Below, piece by piece: positions 1 through 20,036 of a DNA stretch of 64,000 nt. Numbering within the stretch: position 1 is the first letter of the stretch; every line of letters begins with the position of its first letter. Below the pieces are notes generated by a model. It did not search any database, had not been told where the DNA came from, and was given only the letters and a program-made list of their open reading frames with translations. The stretch is from Populus alba (Eukaryota; Streptophyta; Magnoliopsida; Malpighiales; Salicaceae). The position numbers were made by a program, and so were the translations under genes. The stretch spans positions 2,170,001-2,234,000 of the forward strand of contig NC_133291.1 in assembly GCF_005239225.2 (NCBI RefSeq), read 5' to 3'.

Positions 1-3977
<3,977 letters not shown>

Positions 3978-6244
3978 TTCAATAAATTTTCACATCAACA
4001 CGGATTACAACAGCACATCAAAATCACCATGACCACACCATATCATGCTCAAGTTTGTAACTTTCATTGTCATTCAAGCTAAAGAGCCCATTTGAAAACC
4101 CTATTCCAAAGATTCTAACTTGGTGAAATCGTTAAATGGGTTTTGTGTTGTGTAGTGATTAAGCTACATTAACTTGGAAAAACAAGCAAAGGTAAGATAA
4201 ATGTAAGTTAAAAAAAAGAACCTTGTTAAAAGCAAGAGATTTTCTTCGATCTTGCCCTAATCAAAACCACCAAACTGGAGAGGAGGAGAAAGGGAGAAGG
4301 GAAGAGAAGGGGTCTTGGAGGTTTGTATAGGTTAAGAGGCATTTTCTCATCCCGGCGCAAGGTAGCATCTTAATGTGTCGGTGTGTTAACGTGACACGGG
4401 GGGACAATGCGCACGGGTGAAGCTCCCGTTTGTTCACTATACGATTTCAGTCGGGTGGCCTTTTTTTAGCGCGAAATAAGGGGTGTATTGTGTACCTCAA
4501 AGCGCATTTTAGCAGTAGGCGGTGATAAAATATAGAAAGGGACATATGAGGTGTGTAGAGATATGGATACGATTGTGATGCTTATGCGATGATCAAGAAC
4601 AAGAATATAATATGAATTCTTGATTCGATCATGGAGTAACCTTGGATTTTTTAAAAAATTACTGAGTGTTAAGTATTACTGTGAAAGGCATGAGTTTTTT
4701 AATTGTGTAAAGCTCTCCTACTCATCTTCTCAAACATTTCTGTAAATAAGTTGTGTAAAATTTTATATATTTTTTAATTTTATCCTCAATTTTTTTTTTT
4801 TTTTTAGTTCTTAAAGAAAAGCAATTAATTTTAATTTCTTATGAAAAAATAGTATTAAAAAAAAGCTAAAATGAAAAAAAAAAAAAAACTAAACATTGAT
4901 GGTATATCATAAATTTATTAAAAGATACAATTTAATTATTGAACTTTAAAAATCACCTAAATTATATAATTTCAATAACTTAATATTTTTTCAATTTAAT
5001 TTTGATATAAAAATTTATTTTTATTATTTTTCTAGTCCCTAGTTGAGAAAAAAGAAAGAAAAGTTGTTGGATTTAGGTGGTAGAGAGAGAAAGTGTCATT
5101 GACATCAATTTAAGCCATCTAAAATAAATAATATTTGTATTAGATAGTTTCATTTTATGATGGAAGTTCATAGTTTCATTTTATGATGGAAGTTCATATT
5201 TTGTGTTTTTTACCTTTAAGATTCGTGAAAAAAAAAGATTTGAGCTTAGGTTAATTTTTGAATTTTTGGTTTTTTGTTTTTTTAGTGGATTTTTAGATTT
5301 TTTGAGGCAATAGATAGGTTTATCTTCGATTTTTATAGTGTTTTGGGAATTAAAAAGCTGGGTTAAAAATGATTTTTTGGGTAAAAACAACTTAAACCCT
5401 GATTTTTTAGCTACCACAACAAATTGAATCTGGGTAAATTAGATTATGCGTTATTTGATTTATTTATTTTTCAAAAAGATTTAGGATGGACAACATATCA
5501 TTTGTTTTAACTGCAAATAAAAAATTTAAAAGCTCAATCACATAGGCCTAAAAAAGGGCTAAACGAGCCGACCTAACTTGCAAGGACCAACAACTCCTGG
5601 CCTTTGCTTTTTTTATTATTATTATTATTTTAAAATTAATGATTTTTTTATGGTATCTCTCTAAATTGTTTTAATTTATATTGAAATTAATATATATTTT
5701 TTTATTTTGTTTGAAGAGACTCTTTTAAATGAAAATTATTTTTTTAGTTATGTATTTAAATTTGAAAAATCTTTCTTATTCATCTTATAATTTTTTAATC
5801 TTTTGTATGTATAAACTTTATATTTAAAAAAAAATTAAATAATATTTATAACATGTGCAACCTTGCATGATGTTTTTCCACCCCTTTTACTTTATTTAAT
5901 TAATTTAATTTATATCTCAATTTCTATTATTATTTGCTTAAATAAAAGAATTATTTTAATAAATAAATTTGGTAAATACAATCAGACAAATATCTTATTT
6001 TTTAAGATTAAATATCTTGACCTATACTATATTTGATTTTTCAAGTTTTATTTTTAGGTATCATTAATTTTTTATTTATTTATTTGCATATATAGTGCTC
6101 AATTTATTTGATTATATATATGCATAAAAATTTTATTTAAACTTAGATTTTCTATAAAAAAAAAATAAAAATATTTGACCCATTGCAGAACAAAGATCAT
6201 ATAACTAGTACTAGTGATAAGTTACTGAGAAGAATTGGATTGAG

Positions 6245-6276
<32 letters not shown>

Positions 6277-6940
6277 TTCGTAGAAAATGTATATGGAAAA
6301 TAAATTTAATTTTGAAATATGAAAATTAATTATTAAAATATTATTAGTGGTCAAATAAAAAAATGGCTGAGAAGAATATAGTATTGACGTTTGAATGCTT
6401 TTATCATCAAACATTTTTTTTTTTTTTGAGTTTCCTAATTTTGACAATTATGTTGATTGTAATTTGGTTCAACAATACCATCCAATTATGAAATTAAGAA
6501 ATATTTATACTAAACAATATCGACAATATCTGTCAGATGCTCAGACATACAGATTATGTCTATCATTTCATATAAAACCAAAATGCAATAAACCAGGAAG
6601 ATTCATTTGAATGCTTAATTTCAATGATTCATCAAATTAATGTCTATCTTTCCCATGTGTTTCAAGATTCTTACTAAGAGGCTGAAAAACTTCTCAAGTT
6701 TCATCATCTATCTTGCTCCGTGCATAATAAGCTGATCGTACAACTCTTTTTTACCTTGCATATGAACAAAACTAGCCCAGAAGAAGGCTATCCAAATTCA
6801 CCACCTATACGAATGGAGTTAAAAAAAATCTATCTATTCTAGAGTGCTGCATCAAACTTTATTTTGCAACCTGACATAGACAGCAACTAAACATGGAAGG
6901 AAAAAAAAAAAAGGTTTGGGTGACAGTAGCAGACTCATCT
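3978..6940. other. AT-rich spacer upstream of ELF6
   Basis: No gene is supported here. The first 350 bases (to about 4330) are the likely promoter-proximal and 5' leader region of ELF6, with a GA-rich stretch on the plus strand near 4270-4320. The rest is very AT-rich with poly-A/T runs, TTA trinucleotide runs near 5615-5630 and 6246-6274, and a 26-bp tandem duplication at 5144-5195. Confidence 0.7.
5144..5195. repeat. 26-bp perfect tandem duplication
   Basis: The unit beginning ATAGTTTCATTTTATGATGG occurs at 5144-5169 and again directly adjoining at 5170-5195 with no mismatch. It lies in non-coding AT-rich spacer. Identity of the copies suggests a recent replication slippage event. Confidence 0.9.
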
Positions 6941-6947
6941 AGTTGTT

Positions 6948-7175
6948 CTAGTTCTTTCTAAATGCACCAGGGCTGTCAAAAAGTAACAGAGGCTCGAGGA
7001 GCTCTGCAATACTCAGGGCAGGCCGTCTCGCATTTAGGCAGAACTGAGCCTGGTGTGTTTCAATGCTTTGTGGAACGCAGTTATTGACACAAGTTTTCAT
7101 TGGGCCAACGGCCGCGGATACCATGACAGGCAATGTAAAGATAAGGAAGGTGGCAATGGTTTTTTACAAGGCCAT
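6948..7175 (-). pseudogene. Small secreted-peptide remnant, stop at codon 4
   Basis: Read on the minus strand from ATG at 7175, codons 1-3 give M-A-L, codon 4 is TAA (7166-7164), and the frame then stays open for about 70 codons to TAG at 6948. The residues after the stop look like a signal peptide core (KTIATFLIFTLPVMVSAAVG) followed by a short mature part with three cysteines (motifs KTCVNNCVP and QFCLN). This resembles the layout of small cysteine-containing secreted plant peptides, but I cannot name the family. Either the stop has killed the gene, translation starts at an internal ATG (7133) that would lose most of the signal peptide, or it is chance. The next feature leftward is AT-rich spacer; the transketolase pseudogene begins about 550 bases to the right. 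Confidence 0.4.
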
Positions 7176-7719
7176 TTTCTTTGAGACTTTAGCAAAATTT
7201 TGAATGGGTTAGTTGATTGACAAATAAGGTGATGTTTTTGCCTATATTAGGGGGGAAATGGTGCAGTTATTAGGGAAAAGACGTGTTCTTCACAGGTTAC
7301 TACTACAAGTGGATTGGAGTAAAATATGGGAAAGTTTGAGGCATGTATGATCCTTGAAGCCTGAAGGTTCCAATTTTTCAAGGTCCCTTGACATTTTGGA
7401 AAACTGAAATGAGTGGATAAAAGTGAATTTATCAGATACTTTGTTGGCGTTATTTCTTACCATTTGAATAAGGCCACAAGTAATCCTGGAATATTATACC
7501 CACCCTGCTAGAGAAAACTGCAGTTACCAGATAATAGCCATCAAAATTATCTAAATGCAGAATCTTGTTATCTTAATCACTGTGCACCTTTCTTATTTCC
7601 TCGCAAACTCCTCGTTCAAACAGAAATATTAGTTGTTTAGTGATTAATTTATGACGCCTGCACATAAATTTTATGGTATTTCTAAGAAGATTTTATATGT
7701 ATATACCTTCTGTCCCATG

Positions 7720-9778
7720 GTGCTGCTATTGAGAAAGCAATGACATTGCAACCCCGTTTACATTCTCTTCGTTGGTGATCCAGCCTCGATGCCAATGCGC
7801 TTCGAGACTCTTGGTAGCGACACATGCTCGTTGTAATCCCTAGGCTGCCTGTTAAGAAGTTGCCAGCAGACAAGTGAAACAACCCTGACTTTTCTCCCTT
7901 CTTTCCTTAGCTTCTTAGCTCTCCCTTCACTTCGGAACCAGTACCGATCAATATGATACCTGGAAAATTTTTACCAAAATTGTCACTTGTAATGTATCCT
8001 TCTCTATCAACTTCACTTGCTGATGTTCCTTGTAAGTTTGCTGCCACCTTTTGCCTGACAATGCAATGACAGTAGGTGCATCTCTATTTGTTACAGAAAC
8101 TTTGTATGCTCCAGCAGTTTCATTTGCATCTGCTGGTCTGAAAACTAAGTCCAGCAAGCTGTTCGAATGGCTGGTGAGTTGGGTCATCTTCCCCAAGACC
8201 AATATAGTCATGAATCATAATATATATTAACTCCTGCATGGATTAAGGCAGAAAGGCGGGTTGATTTTTTCATATAGTCTGAGAACATAAGGAAAGTAGA
8301 TGCAAAAGGGATTGGACCACTTTTATGCAATGCGATTCCATTTGAAATTGCCGCCATTGCATGCTCTCGCAATCCATAGCGTATGTTGCGACCATAAAAG
8401 GAGTTAAGCTGAAACTCTCCGGATCCCTGCAGATAGACTTTGTCAGAGGAAGCAAGATCAGCACTCTCACCAATCAGTCCTGGAAGCACCTTCACTAGCT
8501 GGTTCAAGCACTTTTCAGAGTATCCTCGAGTAGCATCCACGGGGTCTGATACAGACCACTTCTGTTGGGATAAGAGCAATATCCAGTTAGTGGTTAATTT
8601 CGAGGGTGCTATGTTGTCATTTCTGAACTTAATAAACTCCTTCACAAGTTAAAAAAAAAAATGGAAACAAAGTTAAATGAATCTATTGCATCTAAGCATG
8701 TACATAGACTATAGAGCGTCTTGGATTCTGCAAATTACCGACAAGCAGCTTTCCCAGTTAGGAAGCAGACCACCACTAAGAACAACTTCAAATTCCGCGT
8801 CCTCCTCGGGATACTTGCACTAGTTTTCCTCCATAATCTGTTTGAATTTGCATTTCCCTGCATGTTACATCATGATTTTTCTCGGTCGAATTCTGATGTG
8901 CAGCTGTAAAAAATGAAGTTGCTAAACCAGAGCTGATTTCAGCAAACCAAACTATAGACCATAGGAATAACATGGAACGGATACCGATTATCCCATTTAA
9001 CTGTCTCATTTGCTTCACATCCTTCATCAAATGTTCCATGGTGAGCCTTCCATGTCCCTTCCTTTTTAGACAGTCTCCCTGTTCACCTGTGTATTTAGAT
9101 CATTACAAGGTGTTGATTATGCATAACTGATAGTATTGGTTAAATTATATGGAGGGTAGCTATAAATGGCCTAGCCGATATGCAGTTCGTTCATTTCACA
9201 TTTGCTACCCATGCCATGAGCTACTTAAGGGCATCTCAGGAAATTATCAAAAAACCAGAATATACAGCACACATGCAAGCAACTTTTGATAAAGGCACAA
9301 ACCCTGATGAAAGGTGGTTTCTCAGTTTCACCGAAAGCAGAGAGAAGAAGATTCTTGAATGGATCCATATCACCATGTGTGTTATCAGCTGTAATTGTAA
9401 TCCAACCAAGAGCTTTGAATCCAGCAGATACATCTTCAGAAAACCCCAGGCTAGTCGGTTCATCAATAGTATTATGATCATCATCAGAAATCATCGAGAG
9501 CTTGTGGAGCTTCTAATGGTTAGCCAAAGATGCAGCTTCATGCGCTATTCCCTCCATGGCACACCCATCTCCCATTATGCAATATCTGGATCAAGAATCA
9601 GTAAACAGCTAAGACAACCTGCCCATCTTGATGTTATTTACGAAAATGAGCTAGCTACAAATATATACAAACGTCCGATGGTCATACCTGTTGTGACTTC
9701 AATGCTATCTGCACTGTAATTCTCTGGGTGCCCTGGGGTGCGACTTCCAAGCTTACACAAGCGCTTCAGGTCTTCTAG
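7720..9778 (-). pseudogene. Transketolase pseudogene, intron-containing
   Basis: Transketolase uses thiamine diphosphate to move two-carbon units in the Calvin cycle and pentose phosphate pathway. In order on the minus strand I see: a block with LEDLKRLCKLGSRTPGHPEN (9778-9688, ends at a GT donor); the ThDP-binding block with GDGCAMEGIAHEAASLANH (about 9590-9300); a short EEDAEFEVVLSGGLLPNWE block (about 8820-8740); the pyrimidine-binding domain with LVKVLPGLIGESADLASS and YGLREHAMAAISNGIALH (about 8560-8210); [17 protein letters not shown] (about 8140-8080); [11 protein letters not shown]; and C-terminal VSLVCWQLLNRQPRDYNEHV (about 7880-7800). Damage is clear: TAG (9514-9512) replaces the Trp after SLANH, frames shift near 8215, near 8150 and in the C-terminal block, and the last block ends in stops. 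Blocks are separated by intron-like gaps, so this is a decayed duplicate rather than a retrocopy. I found no convincing first exons beyond 9778. Confidence 0.88.
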
Positions 9779-9849
9779 CTGAATCAAGCATGGCATCAAA
9801 ATTAATATAGTTAAAAACCTATAGCTCACATATGCTTGGATATACAAAG

Positions 9850-11700
9850 CAAACTAAAGTTCAAAAGATGCATCAATAATCTAGAATGTTCAAAATTAGG
9901 ACTTGACATTTGGATCAATAGCCTATTTTGGCAGGGGAAGCTGGGCTGAGAGAGTTGAAAGGAGTCGGGATCCAGGTGTCAAAACTGATGTGAAATGTCC
10001 TAAACTGCTAGTGATGTGGATTGTCTAGAAAATTGACAGTTGGGATAGGAACAAGTGAAGTTTGGGAGAGGTGAGATCATGGAGTTTCATAGGTACAAGT
10101 GGCGAGCATTCAGAGATAAAGATTTTTTATTGGTTTTTTCACACAATTTCCATTTCTGTGACCATCTAGTTATGTTTTACCTCAGTGTAAAGCGAGATGT
10201 TAAAATGCTAGCATTTTACGAAGTTTGTTGCTTTGGGTACATTGGTTAAATCTTGGATAGGCCAGGCACAGTTGGAGATTAGAATTTCTTGATCCAATCC
10301 ACACCAGCTTGTCACCCTTGCATAAGGACAATGCTAATTCATTGATCGATCCTGCATCATGTACTTGAAAAGTACTTGTCTTGGGGACCAAGTTCTCAAA
10401 TTGCATAGCAGTCAGCAAAGAGACACCAAGTAGGTGATTGGACGTGTACAGATTGTACTGTAAGGCAGGGTGGCTATCAAATCAAAGGATCCATCTCCTC
10501 GGCACCCAAGATTGAAAGCAGCAGGGGTCCCATGATATAACAACACAGAAACGTAAACATATGCTTTGCAGGTGGAGTGTCTTGCTGAAAATAACCATAA
10601 AACTTATTTCTTCTCTTTTAGATCTTTTATAGAAACTCTATGCTTATCAATATGACCCTATTGTTCAAAAGATAATACAAAATAATTGAGCAATGAACTG
10701 GAAAACACTGTCTTAAACTACCATAGTTTTTAGCATCATGTGAGAAAGACTCCCAACCTCCGACCATGCAATATCTCTGCTTCTCTCCTCTTGCAAATTG
10801 GGTAGGGAGATGATGAAATCATTGATATTATTTCAGACCACGTTTTCAAAATCTGTTGACTAGTTGTTTCATCTTTTTTAATGTCGTGTCCTTATTGAAC
10901 ATGTCTTCAAATAGCACCTAACAAAACTGTCTTTTAAGCCAAATCCGTGTGCTAACTTCAGGTTTTCTCCACTAAAAAACCAGCCTGTGGAATCAGTATC
11001 TAATATTTAGTTTGTTTTGAAGGATAATTATACTACACTTGCACATTCTTGTGAAAAATTAAAACTATACCACCTTCTCTGGAAGAACACTTGATTAGAG
11101 CAACACTTTCAAAGCTAACTGAATTCTTAATGTTTGTTGATAGCTAATCATCAGAATTCAGAGGAATAAACACAATCTAGCCTAATTTGATTGCCATAAA
11201 AAATTACCTTGAAGGTTTGCCAAGTCCTGCAAAAGATCAAGAACTACCAATACCAGATACTTAACTGGAACTTGAACCCCGTTTGAAAGGGAGTTCTGTA
11301 ATGTTTGCTTCTCATTTCCCTTATAACCCAGTCCTTCAAATTACTGCATGATCTTAATTTGTTCCGATGGTTTTAGCTTCATTATGTTATATTTTTATAT
11401 TTCTTGATTAGCTCACAGTCATGATGCTTTTGAAACCATGCAGATATTTACTTCATCAGGATTTGGAGCACACTTGTTTGTCTGGGCTATAGTCAAAAGA
11501 TAACCATGATAGCCAAAAATGGCAACTTGCATTATTATAATTATTATTATTATTATTATGATCAAGCTAGCTGCTCTTTTCTCAGCAATATACAGAGCGT
11601 GTGGAATGAAAAGAAGATGCATGAACCCAAAAAAAAAAGATGGAGAATATGTTGTCATTTATACCTGCTTATTAATCAATTAAAATATGCAAAATCAATA
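9850..11700. other. Spacer without a supported gene
   Basis: I see no gene I can support. The segment 10200-10560 is less AT-rich and holds a 72-codon open frame on the minus strand that matches nothing I recognise, including the missing transketolase exons. A short TTA/ATT run lies near 11530-11558. Confidence 0.5.
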
Positions 11701-11712
11701 AGTTTTGGGCAA

Positions 11713-11720
11713 CTATAAAA
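11713..11720 (+). promoter_or_regulatory. TATA box of the SAUR gene
   Basis: CTATAAAA lies 68 bases upstream of the SAUR ATG, a typical distance for a short-leader SAUR gene. The leader between is pyrimidine-rich, with CTCTCTTTCTC just before the start. Confidence 0.65.
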
Positions 11721-11787
11721 ACCACACTTCCAGTTCCATGATTTCCCATCCTCTTTCCCACTTAATATCTCTCTTTCTCATAGGACC

Positions 11788-12186
11788 ATGGCGTTAAAGA
11801 TGATAAAGAAGGGCAGGTTTCTCAAACATTGTTCCTGCAAGCGCATCAATCTAGGAACCAACTGGTTTATGAAACATGCAGCTTGTAATCATTTTAAAGA
11901 TTGGGAAAGCCGGTCTCTTTTGCCTGAGGACGACTACTGCATAGTACCAAAAGATGTTCCAAAAGGTCATTTAGCAGTCTATGTAGGTGAAGACTGCAAA
12001 AGATATGTCATCAAGGTTACTTTACTCAAGCATCCTCTCTTCAAGGCATTGCTTGATCGCACTGAGGAGGTTTTTGGTTTCACCACGGGCTCAAAACTTT
12101 GCATTCCATGCAATGAGAGCATGTTCAAAAGCATACTGCACTGCGTTAACTCTCATCAGGATCGTGGGTTTTGGTTGTGTTTCTGA
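11788..12186 (+). CDS. SAUR family auxin-responsive protein
   Basis: A 132-residue intronless gene of the SMALL AUXIN UP RNA family. Members are short-lived, auxin-induced proteins; several bind and inhibit PP2C.D phosphatases, raising plasma-membrane H+-ATPase activity and cell expansion. The SAUR domain covers about residues 50-115 with the diagnostic motifs VPKGHLAVYVGE, RYVIKVTLLKHPLFKALLD and the E-E-x-F-G-F segment followed by IPC. The basic, cysteine-containing N-terminal 45 residues and the tail after HCVNSHQDRG are variable in this family. No intron is needed and the length is normal. It is convergent with the F-box gene to the right. A TATA box is at 11713. Which SAUR clade member it is cannot be decided by eye. 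Confidence 0.92.
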   Translation: MALKMIKKGRFLKHCSCKRINLGTNWFMKHAACNHFKDWESRSLLPEDDYCIVPKDVPKGHLAVYVGEDCKRYVIKVTLLKHPLFKALLDRTEEVFGFTTGSKLCIPCNESMFKSILHCVNSHQDRGFWLCF

Positions 12187-12665
12187 AATGCAAGGGTTTA
12201 TCTAGTTTAGAAATTTTAGTTGAGAGAAGAAAGAGCAAGAGAAGGGCAGCTTTACTATACATTATTGGGAAGAAATTGTAATCGCAATTGTAATTCTGCT
12301 GTTCATTAATATGCAATTTTTGTGAATTCTGTGTAACATGCAAGGCAAGTTCGATATCACGATTGTCCTGCAAACAAATTTAGCTCAGCGAGCCTAATTG
12401 CTTCAGAGTAAGAGCCCCACTTCCTCTGCGTTAACGGGTCATTACAGCTTGCTGGTAGAAAATTATTGATCATTTGCGTAGAAATTATGGAGCACAATTA
12501 AATGCTAAGATATCATATGTACTTAGAACAAGATTTAGTAGAAAAACAATTAAAATCCACAGCCGTTATTAATCTTCCATTACAAAAATCTAACTGTTTA
12601 GAAATCTACAATCAAACCAAACAAACTGAAGGCTAACAGCAGAATGAGAGACAAATTTGTATGAC
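12187..12665. other. Convergent 3' spacer between SAUR and F-box genes
   Basis: This stretch must hold the 3' ends of both flanking transcripts. I see no further coding region; an AT-rich segment with ATTAATATGCAATTTTTG lies near 12307. No strong AATAAA is visible for either gene. Confidence 0.5.
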
Positions 12666-13781
12666 TTAAAGCAAAGTATTGTCCGAAACCTGTTTTGATG
12701 CGGAGTCACCCATCAAATCACTCAGCTCAAAATTGGATTGAAATGGAAAACATCCATGATTTAAGTTCTTCTCTAATGACAGCCTATCAGACCTTCCATT
12801 TGTGATGTTAAAGAACGTCACGCATCGATCATGTTCTTTCATCAGTGCAATGTCAGCATTGCAGAAGGCCACAGGCCTTGTATAGGGTTCTTTTCTCCTT
12901 AAAGCTTCTATGTTTACTGTATGTGTCTTGTTCCATTCCCTTCTGTCATAATTCTCCAAGACCCATAATTCCATGAAACCATCTTCTCGACCAATGGAGG
13001 TTATGGCAAGTTTTCCCTTGTATCTGACAAGAGCAATGTCCTTGCTTTTGTTATCCTCAGAAACTGGTCAGGGAAGTGAAAACATGCTGTAGCTCTCCTT
13101 GTTTACATTAAATGCAAATATGTCGTTTCTTTTCCAGGTAAGCCAATGAAGCGAGCCATTTACAGACACGTTAGTATCGCGACTAAGTAAATCTGATTGT
13201 GGGAACTTTGCTTCCTCCAATTGCTTCCACTTCCAAGTCTTTGAATCAAACAACTCACATCGAACCCAGCGATATCGATAAAACTCTTTGTCTTGATAGC
13301 GAGTTTTTGGCTCCGAGAATCTCACTATCTTGTAATGCAAAGGGTTTGATCTTATCACAATCATGCTAGTTTCTAGAGTTTGGTATCGCATCTTCGGATT
13401 TGGGATTCTTTGCCATTGTTTGGTAGTAGGCTTGCATACATAATATTGTGGTCGATGATGAGTTTGACAGAGCAAAAGACCTTGGTTTGTTGAAGCCACA
13501 ATCTCTACGCTAGGAGGTAAGAAATTGAGGGACAATTTCGGATAAGGCTTCAAGGTGTCAGAAGACACAAAGGAAGAATAAAAATTGTTGCGGATCATGC
13601 TTTGTATAAAAAAGCCAGAGATGATGTTAGTTCTCTGGCTATGATGATTGGTAAAGGTAGACTCATGGGTGATCTTGTTACATTCCTTGGAAAGAAGCCT
13701 ACATTTCTCTACCGTTTCCATTGATGAACGTGTTAAGATCTCAAAGATCATATCTAAACAAAAATCATGATCGGACTCCAT
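12666..13781 (-). pseudogene. F-box protein gene with one in-frame TGA
   Basis: The start MESDHDFCLDMIFEILTRSS opens an F-box (about residues 1-45, including the L-I/F-E-I-L and V-x-x-C-R-x-L-S-K-x-C features), the part that would dock on SKP1 in an SCF ubiquitin ligase. The following region, with GLLLCQ, KQWQRIPNPK and VNGSLHWLTWKRNDIFAFNV, is a typical F-box-associated (FBA) substrate-recognition region. The frame stops at TGA (13070-13068) after residue 237, but continues in the same frame with no other lesion to 12666 (371 codons in all), and the continuation has FBA C-terminal features (GKLAITSIGREDGFMELWVL). So it is a full-length, single-exon F-box gene with one nonsense codon. A truncated product could still hold the F-box. 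Sequencing error or a segregating allele is possible. Confidence 0.85.
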
Positions 13782-14500
13782 GGTAAAGAAGGATGAAAGC
13801 GCTTAAGGGGGTGTTCTTGCTGATAGAGAAATAATGGGGTTTTAAATTAGCAGGGGAAAGTTGGGTTTAAATAAGAGAAAGAATTAACTGGAAGTTTACC
13901 AATCAGTTTCGGATTAGGAATAAGGAAGTTCCCAAGAGTAGAACTTGAAAGCCCAGTCAAACGTTATCTGCACCTAAAAAGACGTAAAAACGTTGTACTT
14001 TCCTTCTCCCTAAAGGACACAGAAACCACACCAAACTTAAATTCTTTAAGTTGAAGTAGAGAGAAAGGGGGGTTTGGGATAGTTCTTCTTTTCTTCCTGC
14101 TCCTTGCAGGGCGAAAATATTCCCTCGTCAAAAATATTATTGCTGAAAAGAAAGTTTTATCCTTCGTTCTGGATTCTATATTTTTTTCTGTTCTTTATAT
14201 AAATAGCACAAATAACCGAGCCTTGCTTCAAAGAACAACAGACTCGTCTGAACCAGACCTGGTTTATTTTTCTTTAGGAAAGCGGGAAAAAAATAAATGC
14301 TTGGTGGATTAAGCCACCGATAGATTCACCAAGCTTTGTGGACTGCTATTATCCCAAAGCATACACAGCATCGATGACATAAAAATAAAAATTCTACCAA
14401 AATATATGGTTCAGGAGCAAATAATGTAGGCCGCCATGACGCACAGAAAACCTTACTCAGACCGTATATAGCGAAACTTTCGGATGGGAGAAAGGAGCCT
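13782..14500. other. Spacer between F-box and adenosine kinase genes
   Basis: It holds the promoter of the F-box gene and the 3' UTR of adenosine kinase (both minus strand). No additional coding sequence is supported. Confidence 0.5.
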
Positions 14501-18450
<3,950 letters not shown>

Positions 18451-18795
18451 TTAAGTAAGAGTGACAATGAGTTGTCGTTGGGCACATTCAATGAACTTCA
18501 TTGTGTTATTTAGTCCCTTTACTATATATTTCATCTTATTTTGGTATTTCCAGTGTTTTTTATTCCAATATCATCCTTCTTATTTTTTCATCTGACAATA
18601 AAAAACCATGAATGACAATAATTTAAGAAATTTATATTAGCAAATTGAAGAAAATATGATAATAAGAAAAAATATCGATACTTCAAAAAGATTTGGAGCA
18701 GGGATGATATCTGTAACTCTTTAACAATAATTTAAAGTTAAAGTTATTTATAGTGCAAGAAAAGGGAGCATGTACGGGCTAATTATATTTTTAAA

Positions 18796-18998
18796 GCATG
18801 TTTGGTGCTGCATTTGCATTGTATTTTGCCTAAATTTGAATTTTTTTTTTTAAATTGAGTTTGGTTTGTACTTTTTTGTATCGTTTTAATATGCTGATGT
18901 TAAAAATGATTTTTAAAAAAATAAAAAAAATTATTAACATGCTTTTCGGCATGAAAAAATTATTTGAAAAGTAATCACTACCACACTGTCAAACATGC
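18796..18998. mobile_element. MITE-like element with GCATGTTTG terminal inverted repeats
   Basis: About 200 bp of AT-rich sequence is bounded by GCATGTTTG (18796-18804) and its exact complement CAAACATGC (18990-18998). The interior ends with a GTAATCACTACCACACTGTC segment and has an internal A/T-rich core shared with many other places in the window. No coding capacity. I cannot fix the target-site duplication; the flanks share only a short TTAA. Confidence 0.7.
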
Positions 18999-20036
18999 TC
19001 TTAATAAAAAATATTCAGAATTCGGTTTGTATACATTTATAACATGAATTTGAACACCCTGTGAATGAGATCGGTCAGCTATGAACATATTATCTCATAA
19101 GACACGACCTAACATAAGACCTTGTACTATATATATATATATATCATCGTACCAAGTGTAGAATCAAAGGATAATGTTGAGATAAAACTAACGAGAGGAT
19201 CGAAGTGAGACGAAGCAAGAATACAAGGACAAAATACACAACCAACAATTCAACATGTTGTTGGTGAGGAGTTGGTGGAGAACACCAACCCCGCACCACT
19301 TCCGGGATTTCAAGGCTTCTTTTGGTCTTTACATTTGGTTGGATTAATCTGCCTAATTGAAGTAATTAAAAAAAAATCTATTTAAGTCTAATCTCCTGCC
19401 AACTCTAATTTTATACTTTATTTACAGAAACAAGAATTAAGTGCTCGTGTTCATCATCACATCACCGTATTCACACCAGCAACATGAAGAACTTGAGTCT
19501 CTTTACAATCGAAATTATTAGTAACATTTAGTTTTTGAAATTAATTATTACAAAAAAAAATTTCGGTATAGTGGAATTTTAAAAACAACAAAACTAAACT
19601 TCTCTATGTAATCGATACTTAAAAATTAAATGAAAAAAAAAAAACTTGAAGGAGAACGGTCCAGATATAAATCTCATTCAAACTAACAACTTCTCCTTTA
19701 ATGAGAAAATCAGTACATAATTCAGATAAATGTAGCTTAATTTATCAAACTCTAAGTTTGTTGTATATAAATTATCAATTAAAATACCACAAATCTTAGA
19801 ATTATTAGCAACTTAAATAGTTATTAGCTTCAAAATCATGATGAATTAATTAAGATACGTGTAAATTAACATAAACACTCACAATTAAAAAAAAATCAAC
19901 ACTTAAATTGACTTCAGTATGGTTTCACGAGATCTTTCAAGATCTAGCTAGAAACCCTTTAATATCCAAGGTTAAAACTCCATATTTATGAAATTAAACA
20001 TGATCTTTTTTCACCGGCTGACAAAGCATCAAAGGA

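Noticed and set aside
9180..9719. 179-codon plus-strand frame
   Set aside because: It is antisense to the transketolase pseudogene blocks, whose minus-strand reading matches a known enzyme.
10200..10418. 72-codon minus-strand frame as a missing transketolase exon
   Set aside because: None of the expected N-terminal transketolase motifs (such as the SGHPG or SAGHG segments) is present.
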